A stretch of 64,000 bases of DNA from Pseudomonadota bacterium. Its GTDB lineage: Bacteria; Pseudomonadota; Gammaproteobacteria; Burkholderiales; Gallionellaceae. Below, one piece after another: positions 1-8,945 of this stretch. The notes under the pieces were generated by a model. The model was given only the letters and a program-made list of their open reading frames with translations. It made no database searches and had not been told where the DNA came from. The stretch covers positions 1-64,000 of the forward strand of contig JAJYYO010000004.1 of assembly GCA_021800795.1 (NCBI GenBank). The letters run 5' to 3'. Positions within the stretch are counted from its first letter, which is position 1. Each line of letters opens with the position of its first letter. A program made the translations under genes and the position numbers.

Positions 1-135
1 CACACTCAACTCATCATTGATGTGATCGAAGGACGCGGCGGTACGTTTTCTCTGGAAGGGCCAGAGGGTAAAGCGTTTCACACTCGATCACGCGTGTTCA
101 CCGATGCCGAGTGGGCCCAGTTGCAGAAGCATTGA
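1..135 (+). CDS. C-terminal end of an unidentified protein (partial)
   Basis: An open frame runs from the first base of the window to a TGA at 133-135, giving the last 44 residues of a protein whose start lies outside. The visible tail is mixed alpha/beta in character (an IIDVIEGRGGTFSLEG stretch, then a polar end with FTDAEWAQLQKH). I do not recognise the family. It could belong to an accessory island that continues leftwards, since the next 500 bases are gene-free and the following operon is a defence-like cassette. Confidence 0.45.
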   Translation, partial: HTQLIIDVIEGRGGTFSLEGPEGKAFHTRSRVFTDAEWAQLQKH

Positions 136-631
136 TAGGTCGAAGTGGGTGGGTACAGATGCACGTGCAAATTTTGGCGCATGCTGGCCGCAAACCATAT
201 TCTCTTTGAAGGGCAACTTTTTGTGTCTTTCAATACTTAACCCTGAATGACGGCTTCGGGTTGACAGATGACCTTCAATCTGCTGAGAATTTGTGAGTTT
301 ATATGACTCTTGCTAACCCATTGCAGGCGTTCGCATTGGTGAAATTTAAGGACCGCTTCCTGCTACATTTTAGACATTCAGCATCAGGTTCTGATTTGAT
401 GCTAACCAGATAAATATAGGGGTATGATCGAACTATTTTGTTCGCCTGAACCGCCGCTTTTCGGCAGCCAATTCGCGATTATGAGCCGCAGCTTCCGACA
501 CACATGCGAAGTTCGAAATTCCAAAAAGTAGCTGTTGTAGGGCGTCAATTAGCGAGCACAGGCAAGCCACGGGATGTTAAACTGACACAATTTGCGCCAG
601 AACGCTTCAGTATACTTATGATGGTTGGTCG
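136..631. other. gene-free stretch before the TerB operon
   Basis: No ORF with a recognisable product is seen here. Candidate promoter boxes are a TTGACA at 261-266 with a weak GAGAAT at 285-290, and a TATACT at 611-616 only 15 bases before the start of the next gene. The latter has no good -35 partner at normal spacing. No tRNA, repeat or terminator is evident. Confidence 0.4.
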
Positions 632-2893
632 ATGAGCGGCTTATTAATAGTGGTACTACTTATTGGCGTACCAATGTGGTTACTGCGCTCATCAAAATCA
701 GCAGGTAGCACAAAGCAAAAACCGCAAGCAAACGTAAAAATAGTCGTAACACGCAATACGGCATCAAACACTGATTCGCCGTGGCAGGCTACTCGCCCCC
801 AAGAATCTTCGCATACAGAATTCCGTATTCCAGCGCCCCCGAAAGGATTTGGCGCAGCCAAATGGATACCTGAAGGCCAACCCATAGAAATTGCTGGCCT
901 TACTATTCCTGGGGGAATGATATATGTCGGAACAAAATTACAATCCGCGTACGGTTCAAATGACCCCTGCTTGATTGATCCGACAAAATTTGTCGAAGCG
1001 ACAGGTGATTTCAAGGAAAGGCAGTTTTCCTACTGGCCGAGCTATTCAGATATTTCCCCGACCGCCCGCCATGCGTATCTCGAATGGCTTGCCGGTGGGC
1101 GCTGCCATCCTGAAGCTGAAATCGGGTATATTTTCCTGTTCTTTTATGGCCTCGAACGCCGTGTAATCATCGATGCATCAAGCGATGCCAGCGCACTTGC
1201 TGAATATCCTGCAATAGCTCAAGAACTTCGCCGCCTGCTAAGCATATACGGCGATAAATCTGGCTCATTCAACGGTTATGCAACCAGGCTCCTCGATTGG
1301 ATTTCCATTTCTCAGCAGCAAAAAAACAAGCTTTATCTTGACCCTGTTCCTGAATTTTCAAAATCTTTCGAATTACCACTTTATATTCGCCTGGCGGTAG
1401 GGATGGCGGCTGTTGATGGTGCGCCGATACCGAAACACCTTGCTTGTGCGTGGGTAAAATTTGATCCAAATATTTCTATCCGTACTGCCGCAAGGCGCTG
1501 CCCTGAATATTTTGAGAAGCTGTTCGAAATTAAATATGCAGAAAAATTTGGCGCTGGCCTGATTATACGTCCCAATAAAACAAAGCTAAAGGTCGTTTAC
1601 CGTCCAGCATCAACAGGATGTAGAGGCATCAACTCATCCTTGCTTACCAAAACGTTAGGTGAAATACCGGATGTGTCAATACTGACAGGGCCTTTGAATA
1701 AACTGCAAGAAATAGTACTTGCCGCAAACAACGAGTTGGCTCCGTATAGTCGAGCTATAGCAAAAAATACAGAGGCAAAAAATACTCTTGAAAGTTTGAT
1801 TAATTTACCCCTGGCAATCTGGCCCGATGATGCACAGAAGGCGATTGGCGAAATCAAAGTATTGCTCGGGCAAGGGACTACCACATTTAAATTTTCTGAA
1901 TTATTGTCGCGCCTGAATGGGCAAGGCGCATTTACAAAGGAAAAGATTACCGCTTTAGCCCGTGTATTGGAGTCTGCCGGAATCGGCATGGAACCGGATG
2001 TTCTTGTGGGTGCAAAACCACCCAAAGCAGATGAAACGGTTGCTCTGTTCGCCGAACAAAATCTAGGCAAGGAGTTATCCCGCGCAACCGGCGCATACCA
2101 AGCTGCGCTGCTGACGCTACAATTATCCTCTGCCGTGGCATTTGCGGATGGGGATTTTAGTGCTGCGGAACTGTCCTACCTTCAAAAACAAATTGATTTG
2201 TGGACACACCTTTCCGCAGGTCATCAGCGCCGGTTGCACGCCCATCTAATCCTCCTCAAATCAGCGCCGGTATCATTGACCGGAATAAAAAAGAAATTCG
2301 AGCATTTATCCCCGCCAGAAATTGAGTCTATTGCGGCGTTCCTGGCAACGGTAGCCCAGGCCGATGGGATGGTTTTGACATCCGAAGTCGATGCACTAAG
2401 GAAAATATACAAAACCCTTGGCGTTGCCCCCCAAAAGGTGTTCAGCGATTTACACGTTGCCGCATCTGGTGCCGAGCCAGTTGCAAAAACTAAACCGAAT
2501 GAGGCGGCTGGATTTGCTCTCGATGCAGACCGTATAGCCAAACTGCAACGTGAATCGGAAAGGGTATCAACCCTTTTGGCTGGTATTTTTAAAGAAGAAG
2601 ATGTGGTAGTACCCGATAATCCGCCAGAAGAAATTGCAGTTGAGGAAGCTGATAATACCCCGCGCCTGCTTGGGCTGGATGAGCCTCATGCGACGTTGGC
2701 GAGAATGTTATTATCACGTCCACAGTGGGAGCGCGAAGACCTGTTGGACGTAGCTGCCGACCTTGATTTAATGCTTGATGGTGCCTTGGAACGTATCAAT
2801 GAGGCGTCATTTGATCTATACGACATTGCCTTTACTGAAGGCGAAAGCCCGATTACGATCAACCAGGAAATATTCGAGAAAATTGAACAATGA
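632..2893 (+). CDS. membrane-anchored TerB_N-TerB-TerB_C protein
   Basis: The 753-residue protein begins with a hydrophobic segment (about residues 3-18) ending in Arg-Ser-Ser-Lys, so it is probably anchored in the inner membrane with a cytoplasmic body. Residues about 85-200 match the TerB N-terminal domain (WPSYSDISPTARHAYLEW, then IGYIFLFFYGLERR). A TerB domain lies around 490-600, with the paired acidic motifs FADGDFSAAE and QADGMV that are thought to bind metal. The last 120 residues resemble TerB_C. TerB-family proteins occur in tellurite/phage stress systems and are proposed to sense at the membrane. The gene overlaps the downstream ATPase by 4 bases (ATGA), so the two are translationally coupled. 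The role is inferred from domains and context. Confidence 0.8.
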   Translation: MSGLLIVVLLIGVPMWLLRSSKSAGSTKQKPQANVKIVVTRNTASNTDSPWQATRPQESSHTEFRIPAPPKGFGAAKWIPEGQPIEIAGLTIPGGMIYVGTKLQSAYGSNDPCLIDPTKFVEATGDFKERQFSYWPSYSDISPTARHAYLEWLAGGRCHPEAEIGYIFLFFYGLERRVIIDASSDASALAEYPAIAQELRRLLSIYGDKSGSFNGYATRLLDWISISQQQKNKLYLDPVPEFSKSFELPLYIRLAVGMAAVDGAPIPKHLACAWVKFDPNISIRTAARRCPEYFEKLFEIKYAEKFGAGLIIRPNKTKLKVVYRPASTGCRGINSSLLTKTLGEIPDVSILTGPLNKLQEIVLAANNELAPYSRAIAKNTEAKNTLESLINLPLAIWPDDAQKAIGEIKVLLGQGTTTFKFSELLSRLNGQGAFTKEKITALARVLESAGIGMEPDVLVGAKPPKADETVALFAEQNLGKELSRATGAYQAALLTLQLSSAVAFADGDFSAAELSYLQKQIDLWTHLSAGHQRRLHAHLILLKSAPVSLTGIKKKFEHLSPPEIESIAAFLATVAQADGMVLTSEVDALRKIYKTLGVAPQKVFSDLHVAASGAEPVAKTKPNEAAGFALDADRIAKLQRESERVSTLLAGIFKEEDVVVPDNPPEEIAVEEADNTPRLLGLDEPHATLARMLLSRPQWEREDLLDVAADLDLMLDGALERINEASFDLYDIAFTEGESPITINQEIFEKIEQ

Positions 2894-4188
2894 CCACAAT
2901 ACGCGCCAAAGACCGTGATGCGATCATTCAATCCTTGCGTGCCGGTGTAGTACCCCGTGCCGGACAGCATCTTATCCAAGTTGGCCGCACCAGGGAAATT
3001 GAAACCCTGGTTGGCGATATTGACCGCATCGCTGATGGCGGCTCATCTTTCCGCCTGGTTATTGGCGAATACGGCGCAGGAAAAACTTTTTTCCTAAATT
3101 TAATTCGTTCTGTGGCGATGGAAAAGAAGCTGGTCGTTACGTCAGCGGATCTGAATCCAGACCGCAGGCTTCATTCCAGTAGCGGCCAGGCACGTTCCTT
3201 ATATGCCGAATTGATGCGCAACCTATCTACCCGAACCAGGCCGGACGGCAATGCTTTGTCTGGTATCGTGGAGAAATTTATTTCGACGGCAAAAGCAGAA
3301 GCCTCTTCTTCTGAACAGTCTACCGAAACGGTAATCAGGCAAAAGCTTGACTACCTGACCGAGCTAGTTAATGGGTATGACTTTGCCGATGTTATTGCAG
3401 CTTATTGGAGAGGTTTTAACGAGCACAACGAGCAATTAAAAAATGATGCCATCCGATGGCTGCGCGGCGAATTTTCAACCAAGACCGATGCGAAGCAGGC
3501 TCTCGGGGTTCGTTCTATCATCGATGATGCGGCGGTGTATGACCAATTGAAACTGATGGCGAGGTTTGTCCGCCTGGCAGGTTTTTCAGGTTTGCTGGTC
3601 AACCTGGATGAACTGGTTAATCTTTATAAGCTATCAAACCTGCAAGCCAGAAGCTCAAATTACGAGCAACTGTTGCGGATATTGAATGACTCGCTGCAAG
3701 GCACGGCGGTTGGCCTCGGTTTTGTTTTAGGAGGAACCCCTGAATTTCTTCTCGACACCAGAAGAGGGTTGTATAGCTATCCGGCGCTCATGAGCCGTTT
3801 ATCCCAAAACAATTTCGTTCAGGGCAACTTGGTTGATTTTTCTGGCCCAGTCATCAGGCTATCAAGCCTGACACCGGAAGATTTTTACGTGCTGCTCCAT
3901 AAAATCCGCGAAGTATACGCTTCTGGCGATGAAGCTAAGTTTCTCTTGCCAGAAGAGGGGATTAAAGGCTTTATGGAGCATTGCTCAAAACGGATAGGGA
4001 ATACCTATTTCAGGACACCTCGAACAACAATCACTTCGTTTATCAATCTGCTTGCGATACTCGAACAGAACGAGGGCACGAACTGGCAGGAGCTATTGGG
4101 TACTGTTGAGGTCGTACCAGATACGGGTGGTGCAAATGACCTTAAAGTAGATACCGATATGGATGAGTTCGCCACCTTCAAGATGTAA
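2890..4188 (+). CDS. BrxD-like P-loop ATPase (DUF2791 family)
   Basis: A 432-residue P-loop protein with a Walker A motif GEYGAGKT at residues 59-66 and a Walker B-like hydrophobic strand ending LVNLDELVNL near 235-245. The sequence around Walker A (VIGEYGAGKTFFLNLIR) and the later RLSSLTPEDFYVLL segment are typical of the DUF2791 ATPases called BrxD in type 2 BREX phage-defence loci. Here there is no pglX methyltransferase or pglZ nearby. Its partners are the TerB protein upstream (4-base overlap) and a helicase starting 6 bases downstream, so the three probably form one functional unit. The substrate is unknown; ATP-driven loading of the helicase on DNA is an inference. Confidence 0.8.
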   Translation: MTTIRAKDRDAIIQSLRAGVVPRAGQHLIQVGRTREIETLVGDIDRIADGGSSFRLVIGEYGAGKTFFLNLIRSVAMEKKLVVTSADLNPDRRLHSSSGQARSLYAELMRNLSTRTRPDGNALSGIVEKFISTAKAEASSSEQSTETVIRQKLDYLTELVNGYDFADVIAAYWRGFNEHNEQLKNDAIRWLRGEFSTKTDAKQALGVRSIIDDAAVYDQLKLMARFVRLAGFSGLLVNLDELVNLYKLSNLQARSSNYEQLLRILNDSLQGTAVGLGFVLGGTPEFLLDTRRGLYSYPALMSRLSQNNFVQGNLVDFSGPVIRLSSLTPEDFYVLLHKIREVYASGDEAKFLLPEEGIKGFMEHCSKRIGNTYFRTPRTTITSFINLLAILEQNEGTNWQELLGTVEVVPDTGGANDLKVDTDMDEFATFKM

Positions 4189-4194
4189 TTCCCG

Positions 4195-6426
4195 ATGTCT
4201 GATAGCTTATCATTCGATTTACTAGACGAACGCATACGCCGGTACATTTGGGCTGAAGGATGGGAGTCGCTTAGGGATGCTCAAGAAGCGGCAATTCCCC
4301 TAATCATCAATGCCGATAGGGATGTGATTATTGCTGCTGCCACTGCTGCCGGTAAAACTGAAGCTGCTTTTCTGCCTGCGCTGACACATCTTCTGCATAA
4401 TAATCAGGCAGGGCTGATTGTATATATCAGCCCATTGAAGGCGTTAATCAATGACCAGTTCGGGCGGCTTGAGCGGCTGTGCGAAAATTTAGATATCCCT
4501 GTGTGGCCGTGGCACGGCGATATTTCAGCTACGACCAAAAAGCGTTTTATGAGCAAGCCGCATGGCGTGTTGCTTATCACTCCTGAATCGCTGGAAGCTC
4601 TGCTTTGCAATCGTGGCACCTCTGTCAAATCCATCTTTAAAAGCGCTTCATTTTTTATTATCGATGAACTACATGCGTTCATCGGCTCCGAGCGAGGCAA
4701 GCAGCTTCAATCGCTCCTGCACCGCATTGAGCACGTTCTTTCGAGGATAGTCCCGCGTATCGGGCTATCGGCCACGCTCGGTGATATGACTCTTGCTTCC
4801 GAATTTCTCTGTCCTGGCAAAGCAAGTTCCGTATCTATCGTTCAGTCAAAATCGGATGGCAGTTCTCTGAAAATCATGGTGAAGGGGTACGAAGAGCCGT
4901 TGGTCGTAAAAACGGTTGATGATAAGCCCGATAAACAGGCGAAAGATGAGCCAGAACCGGTAACGCCAGCGATGATAGCAACCCATCTGTTTGAGTCGCT
5001 TCGTGGCTCTAACAACCTAGTATTTCCGAACTCCCGCCGTGAAGTCGAACGATTTACACATCTGCTAAATCGCCTGTGTAAATCTAATAAGGTACCAAAC
5101 GAGTTCTGGCCCCATCACGGAAATTTATCGCCTGAAATTCGCACTGAAACTGAAGCAGCATTAAAGAAAACCGATTATCCGGCAACCGCGATTTGTACAA
5201 ATACTCTTGAATTGGGCATTGATATTGGAGCGGTCAAAAGCGTGGCGCAGATTGGGCCTCCCCCATCCGTAGCGAGCTTGCGCCAGAGACTTGGTAGGTC
5301 GGGGCGCAGGAAAGGCGAGTCGGCGATTCTGCGTGGATACTGCATTGAAAATGCATTAAGTGAAAAATCATCGCTGTCAGATGAATTGCGTTTGGATACT
5401 GTTCAAATGACGGCGATGGTTCTGCTGCTATTGGATGGCTGGCTTGAGGCTCCACAAACTAATGGCCTGCATTTATCTACGCTGATCCAGCAAATCCTTT
5501 CGGTAATCGCGCAGAATGGCGGCGCGTCTATCGGGTATTTGTACGGGCTTTTATGTGGGCCGGAAAGCCCGTTTTATGGCGTCACAAAAGATGAGTTCGT
5601 TGAGCTTGTAAAGCATTTGGGCTCAAAGGAAATGTTGATGCAAGATTCGTCCGGTGATTTGTTGCATGGTCGGCTTGGGGAAAAATTTGTAAATCATTAC
5701 ACCTTCTATGCCGCTTTTACTTCCGATGAGGAGTTCAGGATTGTAGCTGCCGGGAAGACTTTGGGAACGCTTCCTGTCCATCAGATGCTTGTCGCTGGTC
5801 AGCGAATTTTATTTGCCGGTAAAACATGGCGTGTTGAGTCGGTCGATGAAGAGCAAAAGACAATTTACGTTTCCAGTCAATCTGGAGGTATTCCGCCGCT
5901 TTTTTCCGGCGCTGGCGGACATGTGGACACGAAAATCCGTCAGCGTATGCGGCAGCTTCTTGAAGAAACTACCGTGCCCTTGTTTTTGGATAACACTGCC
6001 GCTAAGTTCCTTACAGAGGCTAGGGGTAATTATGAACGACTCGATCTCAAGCGGGTTTATACGCTTAATCTTGGCAGAGAAGTGTTTCTTTTGACCTGGC
6101 TCGGTGATGCCGGTAATGAAGCGATGGCATGCATGCTTATGGCGCACGGGCTGGAAGCCGTGGCATCAGGGTTGGGCGTCGAAATACATAAAAACAATCG
6201 TTCAATGGAGGAAATTTTTGAGCTAATTACCCGCATTCCCGTTAACGATGATATCCCGCTCGATCAATTATTGGCAAAATCAAAAAACTTGCAACGGGAG
6301 AAGTGGGATTGGGTATTGCCGGAAAATTTGCTTTATAAAAGCTACGCAAGCCTATATCTAAACTTGGATGAGGCAAAGAAATGGCTTGAGGGATTTATCA
6401 GGGCAGCGCAAGCAAAAGCTATTTGA
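4195..6426 (+). CDS. Lhr/BrxHI-like DEAD/DEAH-box helicase
   Basis: A 743-residue superfamily 2 helicase. Visible motifs in order: Walker A AATAAGKT (residues about 48-55), Ia SPLKALIND, Ib TPESLEALL, II DELH (about 157-160), III SATLG, IV NSRREVERF, V NTLELGIDIGAV and VI QRLGRSGRRKGE. The order and the long C-terminal region match Lhr-type helicases such as BrxHI of BREX type 2. It is the last intact gene of a three-gene operon with a TerB-domain protein and a BrxD-like ATPase. Base composition is more AT-rich than the ribosomal protein genes 2 kb downstream, which suggests transfer. It should act on nucleic acid in the cytoplasm; antiphage function is inferred from family membership. Confidence 0.85.
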   Translation: MSDSLSFDLLDERIRRYIWAEGWESLRDAQEAAIPLIINADRDVIIAAATAAGKTEAAFLPALTHLLHNNQAGLIVYISPLKALINDQFGRLERLCENLDIPVWPWHGDISATTKKRFMSKPHGVLLITPESLEALLCNRGTSVKSIFKSASFFIIDELHAFIGSERGKQLQSLLHRIEHVLSRIVPRIGLSATLGDMTLASEFLCPGKASSVSIVQSKSDGSSLKIMVKGYEEPLVVKTVDDKPDKQAKDEPEPVTPAMIATHLFESLRGSNNLVFPNSRREVERFTHLLNRLCKSNKVPNEFWPHHGNLSPEIRTETEAALKKTDYPATAICTNTLELGIDIGAVKSVAQIGPPPSVASLRQRLGRSGRRKGESAILRGYCIENALSEKSSLSDELRLDTVQMTAMVLLLLDGWLEAPQTNGLHLSTLIQQILSVIAQNGGASIGYLYGLLCGPESPFYGVTKDEFVELVKHLGSKEMLMQDSSGDLLHGRLGEKFVNHYTFYAAFTSDEEFRIVAAGKTLGTLPVHQMLVAGQRILFAGKTWRVESVDEEQKTIYVSSQSGGIPPLFSGAGGHVDTKIRQRMRQLLEETTVPLFLDNTAAKFLTEARGNYERLDLKRVYTLNLGREVFLLTWLGDAGNEAMACMLMAHGLEAVASGLGVEIHKNNRSMEEIFELITRIPVNDDIPLDQLLAKSKNLQREKWDWVLPENLLYKSYASLYLNLDEAKKWLEGFIRAAQAKAI

Positions 6427-6431
6427 CTGTT

Positions 6432-6602
6432 ATGGCTAACTGGAGTATCTGGCTGTTTGGCGGTACGAAAAAACGCAAACGGCGGGATAACGGCGGCTCA
6501 TTGTGCCATATTCGTTGCCGAATTGCAGTGGGTCGCGAGCAATCCGATCAATTTTTTATTCTACCGCCTGAAAACCGCACTTTGCGACATTCCGCTTTAT
6601 AA
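6432..6602 (+). pseudogene. truncated fourth ORF of the TerB operon
   Basis: An ATG 5 bases after the helicase stop opens a 56-codon frame starting MANWSIWLFGG followed by a Lys/Arg-rich patch (KKRKRR), then sequence without family resemblance up to a TAA. The tight spacing is what one expects of a further gene in the operon, but the frame dies early and the following 240 bases carry no coherent coding sequence. I read it as the 5' remnant of a lost fourth gene. A genuine small basic protein cannot be excluded. Confidence 0.35.
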
Positions 6603-6842
6603 CGTGAAGCAGCCGCCCAGATGTTCCACCATGAAGGATCACTCTGGGTCGACCGCTGACCGTAAGGCATTCTACTCGCCAGTGACAGGTTTACTACAGG
6701 AACCAGTCGCTCAAGCTCCGTCCCGCGAAAGACCGCAAATAGCACACAGCAGTTATTCATCCTTACTGACCACCTGCCCTGAAGCCGTCGCTGGCAACGC
6801 ATAAATCCACATATCCAGACTCGACTTAATTTTATACCGCCC

Positions 6843-6926
6843 TCACTCCTGTTTGCTGCCATTCCGGTCAATATGCAGAGGCGTTTCTCCCTTTTTCATT
6901 TCACCCTGGCAATACAGGCGTTTCAT
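6843..6926 (-). pseudogene. remnant of YgiT-type zinc-finger antitoxin
   Basis: On the minus strand an ATG at 6926-6924 opens a 27-codon frame starting MKRLYCQGEMKKGETPLHID. This is the characteristic N-terminus of YgiT-type zinc-finger antitoxins, but it stops before the second pair of zinc ligands (the usual CxxCGE) and the helix-turn-helix. The start overlaps the stop of a DUF4258 remnant by two bases, as in intact toxin-antitoxin pairs of this type. The cassette is therefore decayed. Confidence 0.65.
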
Positions 6927-7095
6927 GGGGTTCTCCGCTTCCTGAAATTGTCGTCCCATTCCTGTTCGCACGGCACATAAGCAGTAATGATCGCCAGATA
7001 ATCTTCTTTAATGTGCACAGACAACATGAATCGGACGGCTGTTTCTCCACAGCCCGGCATAAGACAGCTAACGGCATTGCCGGGGCGTTGCCCAT
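6923..7095 (-). pseudogene. remnant of DUF4258 (MqsR-like) toxin
   Basis: Reading leftwards from about 7095, one frame without an obvious start gives PGNAVSCLMPGCGETAVRFM, then LSVHIKEDYLAIITAYVP and EQEWDDNFRKRR before TGA at 6925-6923. This is the usual end of DUF4258 proteins (strand with VH, then ITAY-P--EEW---RxRR). The first half of the gene is missing: the next gene to the right (OsmC) ends at 7121. Together with the YgiT fragment it marks a dead toxin-antitoxin cassette at the right border of the TerB island. Confidence 0.6.
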
Positions 7096-7120
7096 GCAAT
7101 GTTTTCAGGGCGTGATGGAG

Positions 7121-7543
7121 TTAACCCGGTTCCTGAATGACTTCGAAATCGTGGGTGATGGCGGCGGTGGCGCCCAGCATGATGGAGGCTGAGCAATATT
7201 TCTCGGCGGATAGCTTGATGGCCTTATCGACCAGTTCCGCTTTGATGTTGCGGCCCTTTACCACGAAATGCATGTGAATTTTGGTAAAAACCTTGGGATC
7301 GCTATCTGCGCGTTCTGCTTCCAGCTCGACGTAGCAATCGGTAACGTCCTGGCGGCCCTTTTTCAGTATGCTGATTACGTCGAAGCTGGTGCAGCCGCCC
7401 GCCCCCAGCAGCAACATTTCCATCGGGCGCGGCCCCAGATTGCGGCCGCCTGCCGCAGGCGCGCCGTCCATCAGCACCGCGTGACTGCTTTCGGTTTCAC
7501 CCAGGAATGAGACCTGTTCTACCCATTTGACGCGTACTTTCAT
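7121..7543 (-). CDS. OsmC family peroxiredoxin-like protein
   Basis: A 140-residue OsmC/Ohr-fold protein. The start is taken at the ATG of MKVRVKWVEQ, which has an AAGGA ribosome site 5-9 bases upstream; a longer open frame exists but lacks such support. The two conserved cysteines of the family are seen in GAGGCTSFDVISIL and in YCSASIMLG. Members reduce organic or fatty-acid hydroperoxides in the cytoplasm; the precise substrate cannot be read from the sequence. The gene shares direction and an 10-base gap with the upstream ElyC-like gene. Confidence 0.85.
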   Translation of the reverse strand: MKVRVKWVEQVSFLGETESSHAVLMDGAPAAGGRNLGPRPMEMLLLGAGGCTSFDVISILKKGRQDVTDCYVELEAERADSDPKVFTKIHMHFVVKGRNIKAELVDKAIKLSAEKYCSASIMLGATAAITHDFEVIQEPG

Positions 7544-7553
7544 GATTTTTCCT

Positions 7554-8312
7554 TTATTGTGAAATGAGGGATTTTGCCCGATACCAGAGCAGGCCGATGG
7601 CTTCATGGACGAATATTTTGCTGTCCAGCAAAGATTCGGCGCGAGGCACGAAGGCTAACAGATCCAAATGATAGCGTGTGGTAAAGGCGGTAGGCGCTTC
7701 GATTACCTCAAATCCGGCGCGGCGAAATACGGCAGCCGAACGAGCCATGTGCCAGGCGTGCGTGACCAGATAGATTTTCCCGATGCCTGCTGATTGCAGG
7801 ATACGGTAAGAGTTGCGCGCATTTTCCAGCGTGTTGTCGGAGGCGTCTTCGGTCCAGCGTACCGGCACCTCAAAGTCCTGCTCCAGAGCGGCGCGCATCT
7901 GCTGTGCCTCCGATGTGCCGTTGCCTGACGGCTTGCCGCCCGTGACCAGAACGGGCAGTTTAAAGGTGCGCTGCAACCTTGCGCCGTAGCGCAGGCGCAC
8001 CAGCGTTTCACGGCTGACCGTATCCTGGCCGGCATATTCCGGCGCATGAAAATAGCTGCCGCCGCCCAGTATCACGATGGCCGCTGCTTCTTGCGGATGC
8101 TCCTTTAAAGCTGCTGTCTGCGCCTCCAGCTGATGCAATGCGCCTTCGGCTATATAGGGTGTGGAGGCGAGCCACAGCAGGGCGAACGAAGCGCCGATCA
8201 GCCGACGTGCAACTCCGGGCGGGCAATAAAACAGCCCGAGTCCTGCCAGCAGCAACAGGCTGAGCGGAGGGAGCAGGAAGGCGCTTGTTAAGTTGGTTGC
8301 GAACCAGGACAT
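7554..8312 (-). CDS. ElyC/YdcF-family DUF218 membrane protein
   Basis: A protein of about 252 residues with two N-terminal hydrophobic segments (LLPPLSLLLLAGLGLFY and LIGASFALLWLAS) and a periplasmic DUF218 domain. The domain shows AIVILGGGSY near its start, LVTGGKPSGNG, the TEDASDNTLENA motif and YLVTHAWHMARS, as in ElyC/SanA/YdcF proteins linked to envelope polysaccharide (undecaprenyl carrier) metabolism. The start is set at MSWFATNLT rather than an upstream in-frame codon because the hydrophobic N-terminus then fits the family; the ribosome site is weak. Divergent from rplM. Confidence 0.8.
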   Translation of the reverse strand: MSWFATNLTSAFLLPPLSLLLLAGLGLFYCPPGVARRLIGASFALLWLASTPYIAEGALHQLEAQTAALKEHPQEAAAIVILGGGSYFHAPEYAGQDTVSRETLVRLRYGARLQRTFKLPVLVTGGKPSGNGTSEAQQMRAALEQDFEVPVRWTEDASDNTLENARNSYRILQSAGIGKIYLVTHAWHMARSAAVFRRAGFEVIEAPTAFTTRYHLDLLAFVPRAESLLDSKIFVHEAIGLLWYRAKSLISQ

Positions 8313-8430
8313 GAATCGGCTTTCATTGTTTGGCGACGATATGAATACAAATTGCAGGCCGTAATATACCACCCGTTTTTTGCATGCTGGTTGCGGGGTG
8401 CGATCTTTCTGTCGATAAGTGAAATATCAT

Positions 8431-8460
8431 TTGACAGTGCATGGCCAGGTGCACTAGAAT
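8431..8460 (+). promoter_or_regulatory. sigma-70 type promoter of rplM-rpsI
   Basis: A perfect -35 box TTGACA (8431-8436) is followed after 18 bases by TAGAAT (8455-8460, five of six consensus bases). This lies 46 bases before the rplM start in the divergent gap, so it fits well as the promoter for the ribosomal protein operon. Seen by eye; not tested. Confidence 0.65.
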
Positions 8461-8505
8461 TCGCGCCCTTCGAGGTTTCAATATAGAATTTTAGGAATAG
8501 TGGAT

Positions 8506-8943
8506 ATGAAAACATTTTCCGCAAAAGCACACGAAGTCCAGCATGACTGGCTTCTGGTTGATGCTGCTGATCAAGTGCTCGGCCGTCTGGCAGCACAAAT
8601 TGCTTCGCGTCTGCGCGGCAAGCATAAAGCAATTTACACCCCACACGTGGATACCGGCGATTTCGTCGTCGTCATCAATGCGGATAAATTGCGAGTAACA
8701 GGTAACAAGGCGGAAGCCAAGCTGTACCATCGCCATACGGGTTATCCCGGCGGTCTGTACACGACCAACTTCACCAAGATGCAAGGGCGTCATCCTGCCC
8801 GCGTATTGGAAAAAGCAGTCAAGGGCATGTTGCCTAAAGGCCCGCTGGGCTACGCGATGTTGCGCAAAATGAAGGTGTATGCAGGTGCTGCTCATCCCCA
8901 TGAAGCGCAGCAACCGACACTCATTAACTTGTTGAAGGCTTAA
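8506..8943 (+). CDS. rplM: 50S ribosomal protein L13
   Basis: A 145-residue protein matching L13 along its length: the start [15 protein letters not shown], then [35 protein letters not shown], and [28 protein letters not shown] near the end. The start is set at ATG 8506, not the in-frame GTG six bases earlier, because L13 proteins begin here and an AGGA lies upstream. It forms part of the large subunit and is co-transcribed with rpsI, which starts 2 bases after its stop. Confidence 0.97.
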   Translation: MKTFSAKAHEVQHDWLLVDAADQVLGRLAAQIASRLRGKHKAIYTPHVDTGDFVVVINADKLRVTGNKAEAKLYHRHTGYPGGLYTTNFTKMQGRHPARVLEKAVKGMLPKGPLGYAMLRKMKVYAGAAHPHEAQQPTLINLLKA

Positions 8944-8945
8944 TC

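Noticed and set aside
632-6426. Complete BREX system
   Set aside because: Only BrxD-like and BrxHI-like components are present; the methylase, PglZ and other core genes are missing in the window.
6457-6804. 115-codon plus-strand ORF after the helicase gene
   Set aside because: Not in the frame that follows the operon at normal spacing, lacks family resemblance, and runs through degraded sequence.
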